A stretch of DNA of 64,000 nucleotides from Dyadobacter fermentans (GTDB lineage: Bacteria; Bacteroidota; Bacteroidia; Cytophagales; Spirosomataceae), in NCBI RefSeq assembly GCF_019924045.1, contig NZ_JAHXBN010000025.1:1-64000 (forward strand), written 5' to 3'. Below, piece by piece: positions 50,591 to 60,300 of this stretch (its first letter is position 1; each line of letters begins with the position of its first letter). Both the position numbers and the translations under genes were made by a program. The notes beneath the pieces were generated by a model, which was given only the letters and a program-made list of their open reading frames with translations, searched no databases and had not been told where the DNA came from.

Positions 50591-52156
50591 CTACATTTTG
50601 TTAACCACCGTAACAATGCTGCGGCCTTTTATCAAAAACTTCCCTCCCGAGCCATTCAGCTTCATGGGCGCGAGATCGCTTTGCGCCGAAGTCTCGTAAG
50701 CCTTCGCCGCACCCGCTTGCTGCCCCGATCCAAGGGCCAGTTGAACTTCTCTCTCCTCGTTATCGCTGTTGACGATCACGGTCACCAGTTCATTATTGGT
50801 ATTTAAATAGGAAGAAACCAGTAAACCATCGGTGCCCAGGCTACTGGAAGCCTCCACACGCCTCGCACCCGGACGTACGAAACGGCTGAAATTACCCAAT
50901 GCCCAAAGCATTTTGGACGACTGGTACTGGCCGTCGGTCTTGTTTTTATCAATGTAAACCAACCCATCCTTGTAATCGTAAGGCGAAACGGAAAGCCACC
51001 AGTGCCAGGCCGTTGCATTCGCATTGACGAGGTCGTTATGAATCACCCTGGCAATGTACAGCCCCGAAGTGATGCTCAAATCCCGGCCCTCACCTTTGAT
51101 TTCACCCTCATTATCCCCCAATATGCAGTATTCCGTCTGCCAGTATTCCAGCCCCGGCACGGTCGCTACTGCATTGGCGAGCTGCTTGCGCTTCTGGACG
51201 GCGGTTTTATAGGGAGAAGTGGTAAAATAGCTGTGCCCCGAAATCGCCGGGATTACGTTGGGCAGGTTACCAATATAATCGGCACTGTTTTTGTCAAAAA
51301 AGGCCGTAATCTGACTCGCGCGGCCAGGACGGTTATGTTCCGAATAAAGGTATTCGATCTGCCCGGCTTCCGCGATATTGATTTGGGTTGGAAGGTTTTT
51401 CCTCAGAAGAGCCGCGCTCAGGGATCGTGTGATGGCCGCTACCTGGTTGTTGAAATAAGGCGTTCCCTCCTGCCCTCCGTCGCTCCAATCCCATTGCGGC
51501 TCGTTCGCCGGGCTCACATATTGAAACGTAATCCCCGTTTTCTTGCGGATGCCATCGATCACGTCGGCCAGGTATCCCGCGAACTTATCGAACTGCTGCG
51601 AAGCGAGATTCGGCTGTCCGTTGGTCGAATAGCCCTTCCCGTTGGTTGTAAACTGCACCGGCGGCGTGTTCGGAAAAAGCAGGAATTCTTTTACGCCACG
51701 CTCTTTTGCCGCATTCAGAAACCACATTTGCCCGGCTTGCTTGTTCCAGTCGTAGCCGCCGTCTGCGGCGAAAAAAGATTCGGCGCGGCGCCATTCGTCA
51801 CGGATACCGCTGGCTTCGCCCTGCTCGGTGGTACCTCCGCCGGCATTAAACCGCCAGAGCGACAGCCCGATGCCCTTCAAATGGCCGTCTGCCAGGGTAT
51901 CGGTGCTGAAAAGCAGGTCCGCAATGCCGTTTTTCTTCGCCAGCGGCCAATTGCCTGCAAATTGGCAAGCCCAGGCGTCGGATCCCCCGAAATTTCGGAT
52001 CGTCTGGTACTTTTTTGATGGGTCAATACGGATCGTCACTGTCGGGCCGTCGGCCGGGCCCACAGTTTCGATAACGGGCTCGCCTCCATTGCAGCTTACC
52101 GACGCAGCCATAAGGAGCCCAAGGAACAGCGTTCCCAGGTGTTGTGAGTTTTGCAT
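50591..52156 (-). CDS. GH30 family glycoside hydrolase lipoprotein, probable beta-1,6-galactanase-like
   Basis: A 521-residue lipoprotein (lipobox SVSC, about residue 22). The barrel begins with NFGGSDAWACQF, shows acid/base Glu219 in SPANEPQWDW and nucleophile Glu342 in WQTEYCILG, and ends in the small beta-sandwich typical of GH30. The DAWACQF and LFPNTPPVQFTTNG stretches resemble the GH30 branch with endo-beta-1,6-galactanases; beta-1,6-glucanase activity is an alternative. As a lipoprotein it likely sits on the cell surface and feeds the SusC/SusD pair upstream. Start: ATG at 52156, since longer versions overlap susD. Confidence 0.9.
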   Translation of the reverse strand: MQNSQHLGTLFLGLLMAASVSCNGGEPVIETVGPADGPTVTIRIDPSKKYQTIRNFGGSDAWACQFAGNWPLAKKNGIADLLFSTDTLADGHLKGIGLSLWRFNAGGGTTEQGEASGIRDEWRRAESFFAADGGYDWNKQAGQMWFLNAAKERGVKEFLLFPNTPPVQFTTNGKGYSTNGQPNLASQQFDKFAGYLADVIDGIRKKTGITFQYVSPANEPQWDWSDGGQEGTPYFNNQVAAITRSLSAALLRKNLPTQINIAEAGQIEYLYSEHNRPGRASQITAFFDKNSADYIGNLPNVIPAISGHSYFTTSPYKTAVQKRKQLANAVATVPGLEYWQTEYCILGDNEGEIKGEGRDLSITSGLYIARVIHNDLVNANATAWHWWLSVSPYDYKDGLVYIDKNKTDGQYQSSKMLWALGNFSRFVRPGARRVEASSSLGTDGLLVSSYLNTNNELVTVIVNSDNEEREVQLALGSGQQAGAAKAYETSAQSDLAPMKLNGSGGKFLIKGRSIVTVVNKM

Positions 52157-52226
52157 GAAATGGTCTGTCAGGGAATGGATAGAAAAAGAACTCCCGGCGA
52201 CGGAGGCACCGGGAGTGAAAATTGCA

Positions 52227-53906
52227 TTAATAGCCAGGATTTTGTTCGAGCTGGTTGTTCGACGCCTGGATCTCGGTGCGTGGGATCGGCAGCCAGTATT
52301 GTTTTTCCGCAAAGGCGCGCCCTGTCAACGCCTCCTTCCGGGTATAGGTAAACGTGCTGCCGCTCTTGCCCACTTCCACGCCGTAAGCAGGTTTGTTTTC
52401 GACCGTGCCAGCAATTTTCCAGCGACGTACATCATAGAAACGGTGCTCCTCGAATGCCAACTCAATGCGACGCTCGTTACGGATACGCTCACGCATCTGT
52501 GCTTGCGTGAGGCCCGCAGGTAATGCAGGCATGCCCACACCCGTGCGCTGGCGGATCGCGTTCACAGCCGCGTATACGCTCGCATCCGGACCCGAAGCTT
52601 CGTTTTGCGCCTCTGCGTAGTTCAGCAATATCTCCGCATAACGGAAGTAAATCCAGGTTTGTGTACCGGCTACATCCCAAGGGTTGTCGATCGGCAGGTT
52701 ATCATTCATGAATTTTTTCAGGTAATAACCGGTCTTCGAAGTATTCCAGTTGGAAGGGCCGTCTTTGCTGTCCTTGCCGCCTGGCGTGAATGTTTCGACC
52801 GTGCTGCCGCGGTATGGTGCGCCGTTGTACAGAATGGTAGCATAAAAACGCGGATCACGGTTTTTATACGGATTTTTCGCGTCGTAGCTGGTGTTGGTGT
52901 CGGTAATGCGCGTTCCGTCCATCATTTCGTAGTCATCCACGAGGTTTTGCGTCGGTACATTGCCGCCCCATGCGTTGTAGCCGTTCGGGCCATTCGAGAT
53001 TTCCAGACACACGTGGCGTGCGCCTACCGCGTACAAGCGGCCGAAAATGATCTCCTGGTTGTCGGTAGTCGTGAAAAGATTGCCGTAGCCGCCAGTATAG
53101 AGGCTGTATTTGTTCAAATCCATCACCGCTTTCGCTGCTGCGGCCGCTTGCTGCCAGGTACCGGCATTATAAAGCGGGCTTGCAGCGTATAATGCGAGGC
53201 GAGCCTTCAATGCCAATGCAGCGCCTTTGGTAGCACGGCCGAGCTTCCAGGTATTGTTGTCGTTCGACGCCGGCAGCAATGCAGCCGCTTCGTCGAGCTG
53301 TCCGATCGCATAGTCGAGGCCGGCTTTGATCTCCGCCCGCTGGAAAAGCTCGGGGCCTGTGAGGTTGTCGCTCACTTCATAAACCTTATCACCCAGCAGA
53401 ACCACTTTGCCGTAGTTGCGGATCAGGTCATGGTAGCGGAATGCGCGGATAAACTGCAATTCACCTTTCAACCGGTTGCGGCGGCCGGCGCTCATCGGCA
53501 CGCCGTCGATATTCGCCAGGGCGTAGTTAATCTCGCGGATGCTGCGGTAGCTGCGGCCCCAGAATGTACCCGCGATACCGGTGTTCTCCGGCGCGATCTG
53601 CCCCCGCTGGATCAGCCAGGTATTATCATCGTTGTTGTAGATAGATTCATCGGTAACCGACGACCACATGGCGTATTCAAAACCGCGGCCAAAGCCCGGC
53701 AATGTACCTTCCGCTTCCTTATCGGTCAGGCGGACGCCCATGTAGCGGTTGGTAACGTACGCTTCAAAAAGTACGGAATCAGAGAGAATGGAGGCATCGG
53801 ACACACGGTCGGTGGGCACGACGTCCAGGAAGTTCTGGTCGCACGCAGACAGCGAAAGCATCATCGCCGCGGCCAGGGCTGGTAAGGTGAAGCTCTTTAT
53901 TTTCAT
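52227..53906 (-). CDS. susD: SusD/RagB family glycan-binding lipoprotein of the GH30 locus
   Basis: A 559-residue surface lipoprotein with lipobox LSLSAC (about residue 22) followed by DQNFLDVVPTDRVSD, typical of SusD. The C-terminal RagB part carries RERIRNERRIELAFEEHRFYDVRRW. It should bind the oligosaccharide released by the GH30 enzyme and close the SusC transporter. I place the start at 53906, 17 nt after the susC stop; in-frame ATGs up to 53924 would add six residues. Confidence 0.94.
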   Translation of the reverse strand: MKIKSFTLPALAAAMMLSLSACDQNFLDVVPTDRVSDASILSDSVLFEAYVTNRYMGVRLTDKEAEGTLPGFGRGFEYAMWSSVTDESIYNNDDNTWLIQRGQIAPENTGIAGTFWGRSYRSIREINYALANIDGVPMSAGRRNRLKGELQFIRAFRYHDLIRNYGKVVLLGDKVYEVSDNLTGPELFQRAEIKAGLDYAIGQLDEAAALLPASNDNNTWKLGRATKGAALALKARLALYAASPLYNAGTWQQAAAAAKAVMDLNKYSLYTGGYGNLFTTTDNQEIIFGRLYAVGARHVCLEISNGPNGYNAWGGNVPTQNLVDDYEMMDGTRITDTNTSYDAKNPYKNRDPRFYATILYNGAPYRGSTVETFTPGGKDSKDGPSNWNTSKTGYYLKKFMNDNLPIDNPWDVAGTQTWIYFRYAEILLNYAEAQNEASGPDASVYAAVNAIRQRTGVGMPALPAGLTQAQMRERIRNERRIELAFEEHRFYDVRRWKIAGTVENKPAYGVEVGKSGSTFTYTRKEALTGRAFAEKQYWLPIPRTEIQASNNQLEQNPGY

Positions 53907-53923
53907 GTTAAGCATGATTTCCA

Positions 53924-56900
53924 TTAAAATTTGATGTTGAGGCCAAGGTTCAGGATGCGCTGCTGCGGGTAGAACTGGCCGCTTGGATTGTTACCTTCCG
54001 GATCGTAATCCTTCACGCCGGTGATCGTAAACAGGTTGAATGCGCTTGCATACACGCGCAGCGACGAAATTTTCAGCCTCGTCAATGCGTCCTTAGGCAG
54101 CGTATAGCCCAGTTCTACGTTTTTCAGACGAACAAACGACGAATTATTCAACCAAAAATTATTGGCATACAAACCGCCATTGATCGACGAAGAAGCACGG
54201 GTATCCACGCGAGGGTATGAGCCGTCGGGATTGCTCGGGCTCCAACGGTTGTCGGCCCAGCTGCTGTAAAAGTTTCCTACCTGGCCCGATTCAGGCAATA
54301 CATACTGGCTCACCATGCCCTGTCCGGAGAACACCACCGCCAGATCAAATGCGTCGTAACCTGCATTGAAAGTCAGACCGTAGGTAAGCAAAGGCACATT
54401 TCCGTATTTGCTGCGCACCTGGTCGTCGGCCGTGATCTTGCCGTCCTTGTTATAATCTTCGAGGATCAGGTCACCCGGCTGCGCGCCTTGTACATGCGGA
54501 TACGCGTCCAGATCTGCCTGCGAGCGGAAAATTCCAAGGGTATTGTACAACAGGTTGGTATAAAGCGGCCCGCCTGTCTGCCGCTGGTAATCCAATGCAC
54601 CCGGCGCTTCGTCGATGAAGATCACCTTGCTTTTGGCATAAGTAATGTTTCCTGAAATGTTGTAACGGAACTTGCCGTTGTGGTTGTAGCCCAATGTCGC
54701 TTCCACCCCGGTGTTGTTCACCTTTCCAAGGTTCTCGTCAGGCACCAGCGGCGTATTGTCGTTGGTTTTGTATGGGTTTACGATACCCGAAGTATTTGGA
54801 ATAGAAGCATTTCTCGCCGCAAGGATATCCGATCTCTTCTGGTTGAAATAGATCACCTCGATGTTGAAGTTTTTCAGGAACACTGCATTCAAACCAATAT
54901 CCAGTTTCTTGGAAGTTTCCCAGGTAATGTTTGGGTTGGCCAGCTTGGTAAGGTCGATACCCGGCGAAATCACATTGTTGCCCAACACGTACTGGTTCAC
55001 GAATGAGTAGTTGTTGTAGAACTGAAACTGGCCCACATTATCATTACCCAATGTTCCGTAAGAAGCACGGAATTTCAGGTCGTCGATGAAATTGATGCTG
55101 TTTTTGAACCAATCCTCTTCCGAAATGCGGTAACCTGCCGAAACCGACGGGAAGAAACCGTACTGCTTGCCTTTTGGGAAAACCGACGAACCATCCACAC
55201 GCGCCTGCACTTCGGCCAGGTATTTCTCATTGTAGTTGTATGCCAAACGGCCGATGTAGCTGCGGCGGGTGAAGTTGAAGCTGCTACCTGAGTTGTTTTT
55301 GTCGGTTGCAGCCGCGCCACCCTGCGAGAGCTCCGGGGTGGAAGAAGTCGGGAAGTTGATCCGCGTTGCACCGAATTTGGCCTCGTTACGCTTGTTCTGC
55401 TCGAAGGCCACAAATGCATTGATATTGTGTTTGCCAAACGTTTTGAGGTAGTTCAAGCGCAAGTTCTGCGTGATGTTAGTGATATTAAGCTGCGACTGGT
55501 CGATCGACGCCGCACCTGCCGAACCACCGGTAACCACATCTGTATAAGCGCCGGTTGCCTTATTGTAGTTATAAAGCGTATAAGGAATGCTGAACGATTT
55601 CGAAAAGTTGAACGACTTGTCCACCGAGTAAAAACCATCCACCGAAAGGCCATCCACAAACGGCAGATTGTAGCTAGCACGCAGGATACCGTTGAAAATC
55701 GAAGTAGGGTTGCTCACGGTACCACCCATGTTGGTTCCCAGTACCACAGGGTTCTGGTTCTCAACGCCGGTCGAATAGTAGCCGTTCGGATATTGCGCGA
55801 TCACAGTTGGGTAAGCGCGGTAAATCGAACGGAAGGTATTCCCTGCCGAAGAAATCGGGAAAGCGCGGTTTTCCTGACGACCGGAGAGCCCGAGGCTAAC
55901 TTTGAAATCCTTGGTCACATTGGCGTCGATGTTCGAGCGGAAATTGTACTGCTTGTATTTCGTCGCACCGTTTTTATACAAACCATCCTGGTAAATCGTC
56001 CCCAGCGACACGTAGTACTTCACGTTGTCGGTACCGCCGTTGATTGCCAGGTTATGCTGGTTTTGCAATGCGAAGTTTTTGAGCGCTTCCTTTTGCCAGT
56101 CGGTATTCGGGTAGTTCAATGGGTCGGAACCGTTGCGGAACTTCTCGATTTCCTCTGCCGAATAATGCTGGTTCATCCCGCCCGACGGGTTGTTATAGTA
56201 ATCGATTTCGTTCATGATCGTCGCATACGTAGGCGCATCCGCGAGCTTGGGCAGGCGTGTAGCCGACGAAAAACCCTGGTTGAAGCTATAAGAAATGACC
56301 GGCTTGCCTGTTGTACCGCGTTTGGTGGTAACCAGGATCACCCCGTTGGCCGCGCGGCTTCCGTAAACCGCCGCCGAAGCGTCTTTCAGGATCGAAATGC
56401 TCTCGATATCGTTCGGGTCGAGGCGGTCGAGCCCCCCTACCTGGCCGGGGATGCCGTCCACGACAATGAGTACGTCGTTATTGCCTGTCGTCGCAAAACC
56501 GCGCACGGTATAACTCGAACCGTCATAACCGGGCTCCCCACCGCGGTTGTTGGCTACGAAGCCCGAAAAACGGCCTGCGAGGGAGTTCGAAAGGTTGGGC
56601 TGCGGGCTTTTCACAATATCCGCCCCTTTCACTTCAGAGACAGAGCCCGTCAATGTGGCCTTTTTCTGCGTACCGTAACCCACGACCACGATCTCGTCCA
56701 GGGTTTTATCATTGGGAACGAGTTTCACGTCCAGTTGGGAACGGTTACCTACCACGATTTCCTGGTTCAGATAGCCGATGTACGTGAACACCAGCGTACC
56801 ATTGCCATCCGGCAGGTTGAGCGAATACTTGCCGTCCACGTCGGTAGTAGTACCAGTGGAAGTGCCTTTCAGGATCACACTCGCGCCGGGCAGGCCTTCG

Positions 56901-57151
56901 CCTGTTTCCGAAGTGACTGTACCCTTCACGTTAAAAGTGCCTTGCGCAAACGCTGAAAGGGAGGTTAAGGCGAAGAGCAGCAAAAAACACGCGGTGCACA
57001 AACTCCCCCGGAGGGCGTTGCCAACGGCAGGCAGACCGGTACCGATTTGCGGGGTTGCTCCGAGAATTGGCCGGATCGGCCAGTTGACGGTGTACAGGGC
57101 CACCCGGAGGGTTGGCCGAACATCATCACCTCTGTAAAAAGTTTTTTTCAT
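53924..57151 (-). CDS. susC: SusC/RagA TonB-linked outer-membrane transporter of the GH30 locus
   Basis: A 1075-residue TonB-dependent transporter. The CarboxypepD_reg-like domain (GEGLPGASVILKG), a TonB-box-like TLDEIVVVGYG, a plug (VRGFATTGNNDVLIVVDG, AAVYGSRAANGVI) and a barrel ending LGLNIKF are intact. The hydrophobic signal core (CFLLLFALTSLSAFAQ) begins only at about residue 55. Residues 17-48 are an extra Pro/Gly-rich stretch encoded by a 96-bp segment between two copies of a 9-bp repeat; without it the signal peptide would have normal length. It is first in a susC-susD-GH30 operon and probably controlled by the HTCS upstream. Confidence 0.93.
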   Translation of the reverse strand: MKKTFYRGDDVRPTLRVALYTVNWPIRPILGATPQIGTGLPAVGNALRGSLCTACFLLLFALTSLSAFAQGTFNVKGTVTSETGEGLPGASVILKGTSTGTTTDVDGKYSLNLPDGNGTLVFTYIGYLNQEIVVGNRSQLDVKLVPNDKTLDEIVVVGYGTQKKATLTGSVSEVKGADIVKSPQPNLSNSLAGRFSGFVANNRGGEPGYDGSSYTVRGFATTGNNDVLIVVDGIPGQVGGLDRLDPNDIESISILKDASAAVYGSRAANGVILVTTKRGTTGKPVISYSFNQGFSSATRLPKLADAPTYATIMNEIDYYNNPSGGMNQHYSAEEIEKFRNGSDPLNYPNTDWQKEALKNFALQNQHNLAINGGTDNVKYYVSLGTIYQDGLYKNGATKYKQYNFRSNIDANVTKDFKVSLGLSGRQENRAFPISSAGNTFRSIYRAYPTVIAQYPNGYYSTGVENQNPVVLGTNMGGTVSNPTSIFNGILRASYNLPFVDGLSVDGFYSVDKSFNFSKSFSIPYTLYNYNKATGAYTDVVTGGSAGAASIDQSQLNITNITQNLRLNYLKTFGKHNINAFVAFEQNKRNEAKFGATRINFPTSSTPELSQGGAAATDKNNSGSSFNFTRRSYIGRLAYNYNEKYLAEVQARVDGSSVFPKGKQYGFFPSVSAGYRISEEDWFKNSINFIDDLKFRASYGTLGNDNVGQFQFYNNYSFVNQYVLGNNVISPGIDLTKLANPNITWETSKKLDIGLNAVFLKNFNIEVIYFNQKRSDILAARNASIPNTSGIVNPYKTNDNTPLVPDENLGKVNNTGVEATLGYNHNGKFRYNISGNITYAKSKVIFIDEAPGALDYQRQTGGPLYTNLLYNTLGIFRSQADLDAYPHVQGAQPGDLILEDYNKDGKITADDQVRSKYGNVPLLTYGLTFNAGYDAFDLAVVFSGQGMVSQYVLPESGQVGNFYSSWADNRWSPSNPDGSYPRVDTRASSSINGGLYANNFWLNNSSFVRLKNVELGYTLPKDALTRLKISSLRVYASAFNLFTITGVKDYDPEGNNPSGQFYPQQRILNLGLNIKF
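57007..57111. repeat. 9-bp direct repeat flanking a 96-bp in-frame segment in susC
   Basis: cccggaggg occurs at 57007-57015 and 57103-57111, 96 bp apart (32 codons). On the coding strand both read through LR-(V/G). The same word in reverse complement, ccctccggg, is part of the GC-rich repeat near 175-184. The enclosed stretch contains a short palindrome, tggccggatcggcca. Confidence 0.6.
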
Positions 57152-57268
57152 ACAGCTGTAAAAGTTGAATAATTGATGCCGATCAGTTCAAAGTAGCGCC
57201 AGGCGCCTAATCTTGGTTTAGTCATAAACCGGGGCGACCGCCCGCCACTTTTATAAATTGATCAATCA

Positions 57269-57276
57269 AAAGTAGG
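57269..57276 (-). promoter_or_regulatory. Candidate -7 box (TACTTTTG) of the GH30-locus susC operon
   Basis: On the minus strand TACTTTTG fits TAnnTTTG and lies about 118 bp before the susC ATG, giving a leader of roughly 110 nt. No matching -33 TTTG is evident. The rest of the 247-bp gap holds the HTCS terminator and no gene. Confidence 0.35.
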
Positions 57277-57333
57277 ACTATTTCAACCCGGCCATAGGGG
57301 GACATTTTCGCATTAAAGAGGGGGTGAATTCAC

Positions 57334-57365
57334 AAAAAATGCCCGATTCTGTTGGAATCAGGCAT
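57334..57365 (-). terminator. Terminator of the GH30-locus HTCS gene
   Basis: Stem atgcccgattc / gaatcaggcat (one G-T-type mismatch), 5-nt loop, with a six-A run on the plus strand that becomes a U run in the minus-strand transcript. It separates the HTCS transcript from the susC promoter. Confidence 0.8.
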
Positions 57366-57398
57366 GAAAAGCTGGGGATACTCCAATAAAGAACCGGC

Positions 57399-60300
57399 TC
57401 ACACAGATTTTTTCCGGAAAAGGTCCTTGTCGATGGTGCTTCGCTCGTGGAAGGGCTTTCTGAATTTTTTCACATAATCCGAAGGCTTCATGCCGAACAG
57501 TTTCTGGAAATGCTCACGGAAATAGCGGATGTCGTTGATGCCGACGCTGAACGCCGTTTCGCTGATTGTAATGTCCGTCGTTATGAGCAGCTGAGCAGCC
57601 TTCCGCAGGCGTATAAATCTTACAAAACTGCTCGCCGACTGCCCCGAAATCGATTTAATGCGATTGTAGAGCGTAGAATGGCTCATTCCGATCTCGGCAG
57701 CAAGCACCTTGACATTGAAACCGGAGTCGGTAATGTGGTTCTCAACAATGCGGATACACTCGGTCAGGAACTCCTTGTACTCGACGGAAATCTTGAAATC
57801 GCTCGTCTGCAAGGTGATTTCATTGTAAAAATACCTTTGGAGATCGTTACGGTTGCGGAGGATCGAGGCCACTCTCGCCACCAGAATGTCCTTATCAAAC
57901 GGCTTGCTGATGTAGTCGTCCGCCCCACCCTCAATGCCTTTCAGGCGCACGTCCTGCGAGGTGCTGGCCGTCAGCAGGATCACCGGAATGTGACTCAATG
58001 CCATGTCGAGCTTCATTTGCCTGCACAATTCGATGCCGGAAGTGCCTCCCATCATCACATCGCTGATCACAATATCGGGCAAATGCTTCCGGACGAGTTC
58101 CAGCCCCTCCTCCCCGCTTCCGGCATCGAACATTTTGTACTTTCCCGAGAAGATGGAGCCCAGGTATTGCCTGATTTCCGGGTCGTCGTCCACTACCAGC
58201 ATGGTATGGCTTTCGGTTGAAGGCTCCTTCATATCGAGCAGTTCGCTTTGCCAGTCGGGAAACGCGGGGGCCTTCACCGGCATTACCCCTTCCGAAAGCT
58301 CTTCGAGCAATACCGAGCCGCGTGTTTCACTTCCGCGGGCATACGAAACAAGATCAGGATGCGCTTTCCAGAGTACAACATGAAAGGTAGTCCCATTGTT
58401 GAGCTCCGATTCGTACCGCAGCTGCCCGAAATGGTTCTCCACAAATGTTTTAGCCAGGTACAGCCCGATCCCGAAACCACCTTTGGCCGTAAAACGGCGG
58501 TCGGCATATTGATGGAAAACTTTGAAAATATCCTCGCCCGCATCCGCCGGGATCCCGGGACCGGTGTCGCTCACGACTATTTCCACTTGTTCAGCCAGAT
58601 CAACGACCTGCACATGGACAGTACCGTGCTCGGGAGTGAATTTCAATGCATTGGAAATGAGATTAAAAATGGCGATTTCGGTTTTTTCCCAATCGCAAAC
58701 CACTTCCAGCTCGGTCTCTGGCAATGTAAGCTCGTAGTGAATGTGTTTTTGTTCCGCCTGGTGCAGGAAACATTGGAACACCTCGGTAACCAGCTGCTGA
58801 AAATTATGTGCGGCCGGTTTGAGCTGGTCGGTCTGTTGGTCGGCCTTGCGGAAGAGCAGCAGTTGATCCACGAGGCTGAGCAGGCGCTTGGCATTGCGAT
58901 AAATGATATGCATGTTGGCGGTGGCGGCCGACGAAACGGTTGGGGCCGTCGTCTCGACGGTCCCCGCCGATGCAGCCAACGTCTCGTTGGCACCTTGCAT
59001 CATCTCGCGTATAGGATTGATAATCAACGTGAGCGGCGTACGGAACTCATGCGACACATTCGTAAAAAAGGACAACTTCTTCTCATTCAGCTCCCTTTGC
59101 TGGCGTGTCTCCATCTGCGCGAGCTGCACGTCGTACTTCATTTTTTCCTGCCCCAACTTGTATTGCTGGTAGTAATACAGCACGAGCCCGATCGTCAGGA
59201 TGTAGAGTAAGTAGGCCCACCAGCTGTAATACCACGGCGGCATAACGCGGATCGGCAGCGAAGCATAGTCTTCAAACCAGATGCCGTCCTGATTGGCCAC
59301 CTTCACCTTAAATTCATAATTCCCAGACGGTAGGTAACGGTAAGTCGCCGATCGCTCATTTTCCACGTAGTTCCAGTCCTTGTCCAGCCCTTCGAGCATA
59401 TATGCGTAGCGCGTGAGCTCCGGGTAAGCGTAATTTAATGCAGTGTAGTCGATTGAAAAGACGGGCTGATCGGGCTTGATTGAAAACCGCCGCTGTTTGC
59501 CAAGGTATTCGAACAATGAAATCGCTTCATTTTCCTTGTCTTTCCCAAAAATCCTGATCCCGCTGATCATTACCTTCGGCTGGTAGTGCGATGCCCGCAC
59601 CTGTTTCGGATCGAAGAGGTTCCAGCCTTCGGTCCCGCCGAAACTCATCAGGCCGCTTTTCGCATTCAATAATGCAGAACCAGGATTGAATTGCCCCCCT
59701 TGCAGGCCATGACTGGTATCGAAATTCTCGATCGAACCTATTTTCAGGTCGATCCGCGATAATCCCTTATTCGTGCTTATCCATACTTTATCCAGACTTT
59801 CCGGCTGGATCGCATTGATAACGTTACTGGCCAAACCACGCTTTTCATCAAAAAAACGTACATTTTTCGCTCGGGTATCGAACAGTAGCAGCCCATTCCC
59901 CTCCGACCCGATCCAAAGGCGGTCGAGGCCATCCATATATAATGAAAAAACAATGCGGTTAGATAGGTAGGGCTCCTTACCCGCCGCATTGAACCACGGA
60001 ACAAACTGCATGGTGCGGGTATTGAGATAATTGAGCCCACCACCGTAGGTACCTATCCATAGGTTTCCGTATTTGTCCTCCGTAATAGCCCGGACATCGT
60101 TCGCATTGATGGAACTGTTGGCAGGAATGAAATTCCGGAACTTCCCTGTCCGCTCGTCGAGCAGGCTAAGCCCCCCACCGTTCGTCCCGACCCAGATATT
60201 CCGGCGTCGGTCCTGGTAAATCACCCGCACATCGTTTTTACCCAGCGAATGCAGGTCCGACGGATCTGCCGCGTAACGCTTGAAGCTATCCGTGCCGGGA

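Noticed and set aside
55427..56956. 509-codon plus-strand frame inside susC
   Set aside because: It is a shadow of the SusC plug and barrel on the other strand, with an Arg/Val/His-rich composition unlike any domain.
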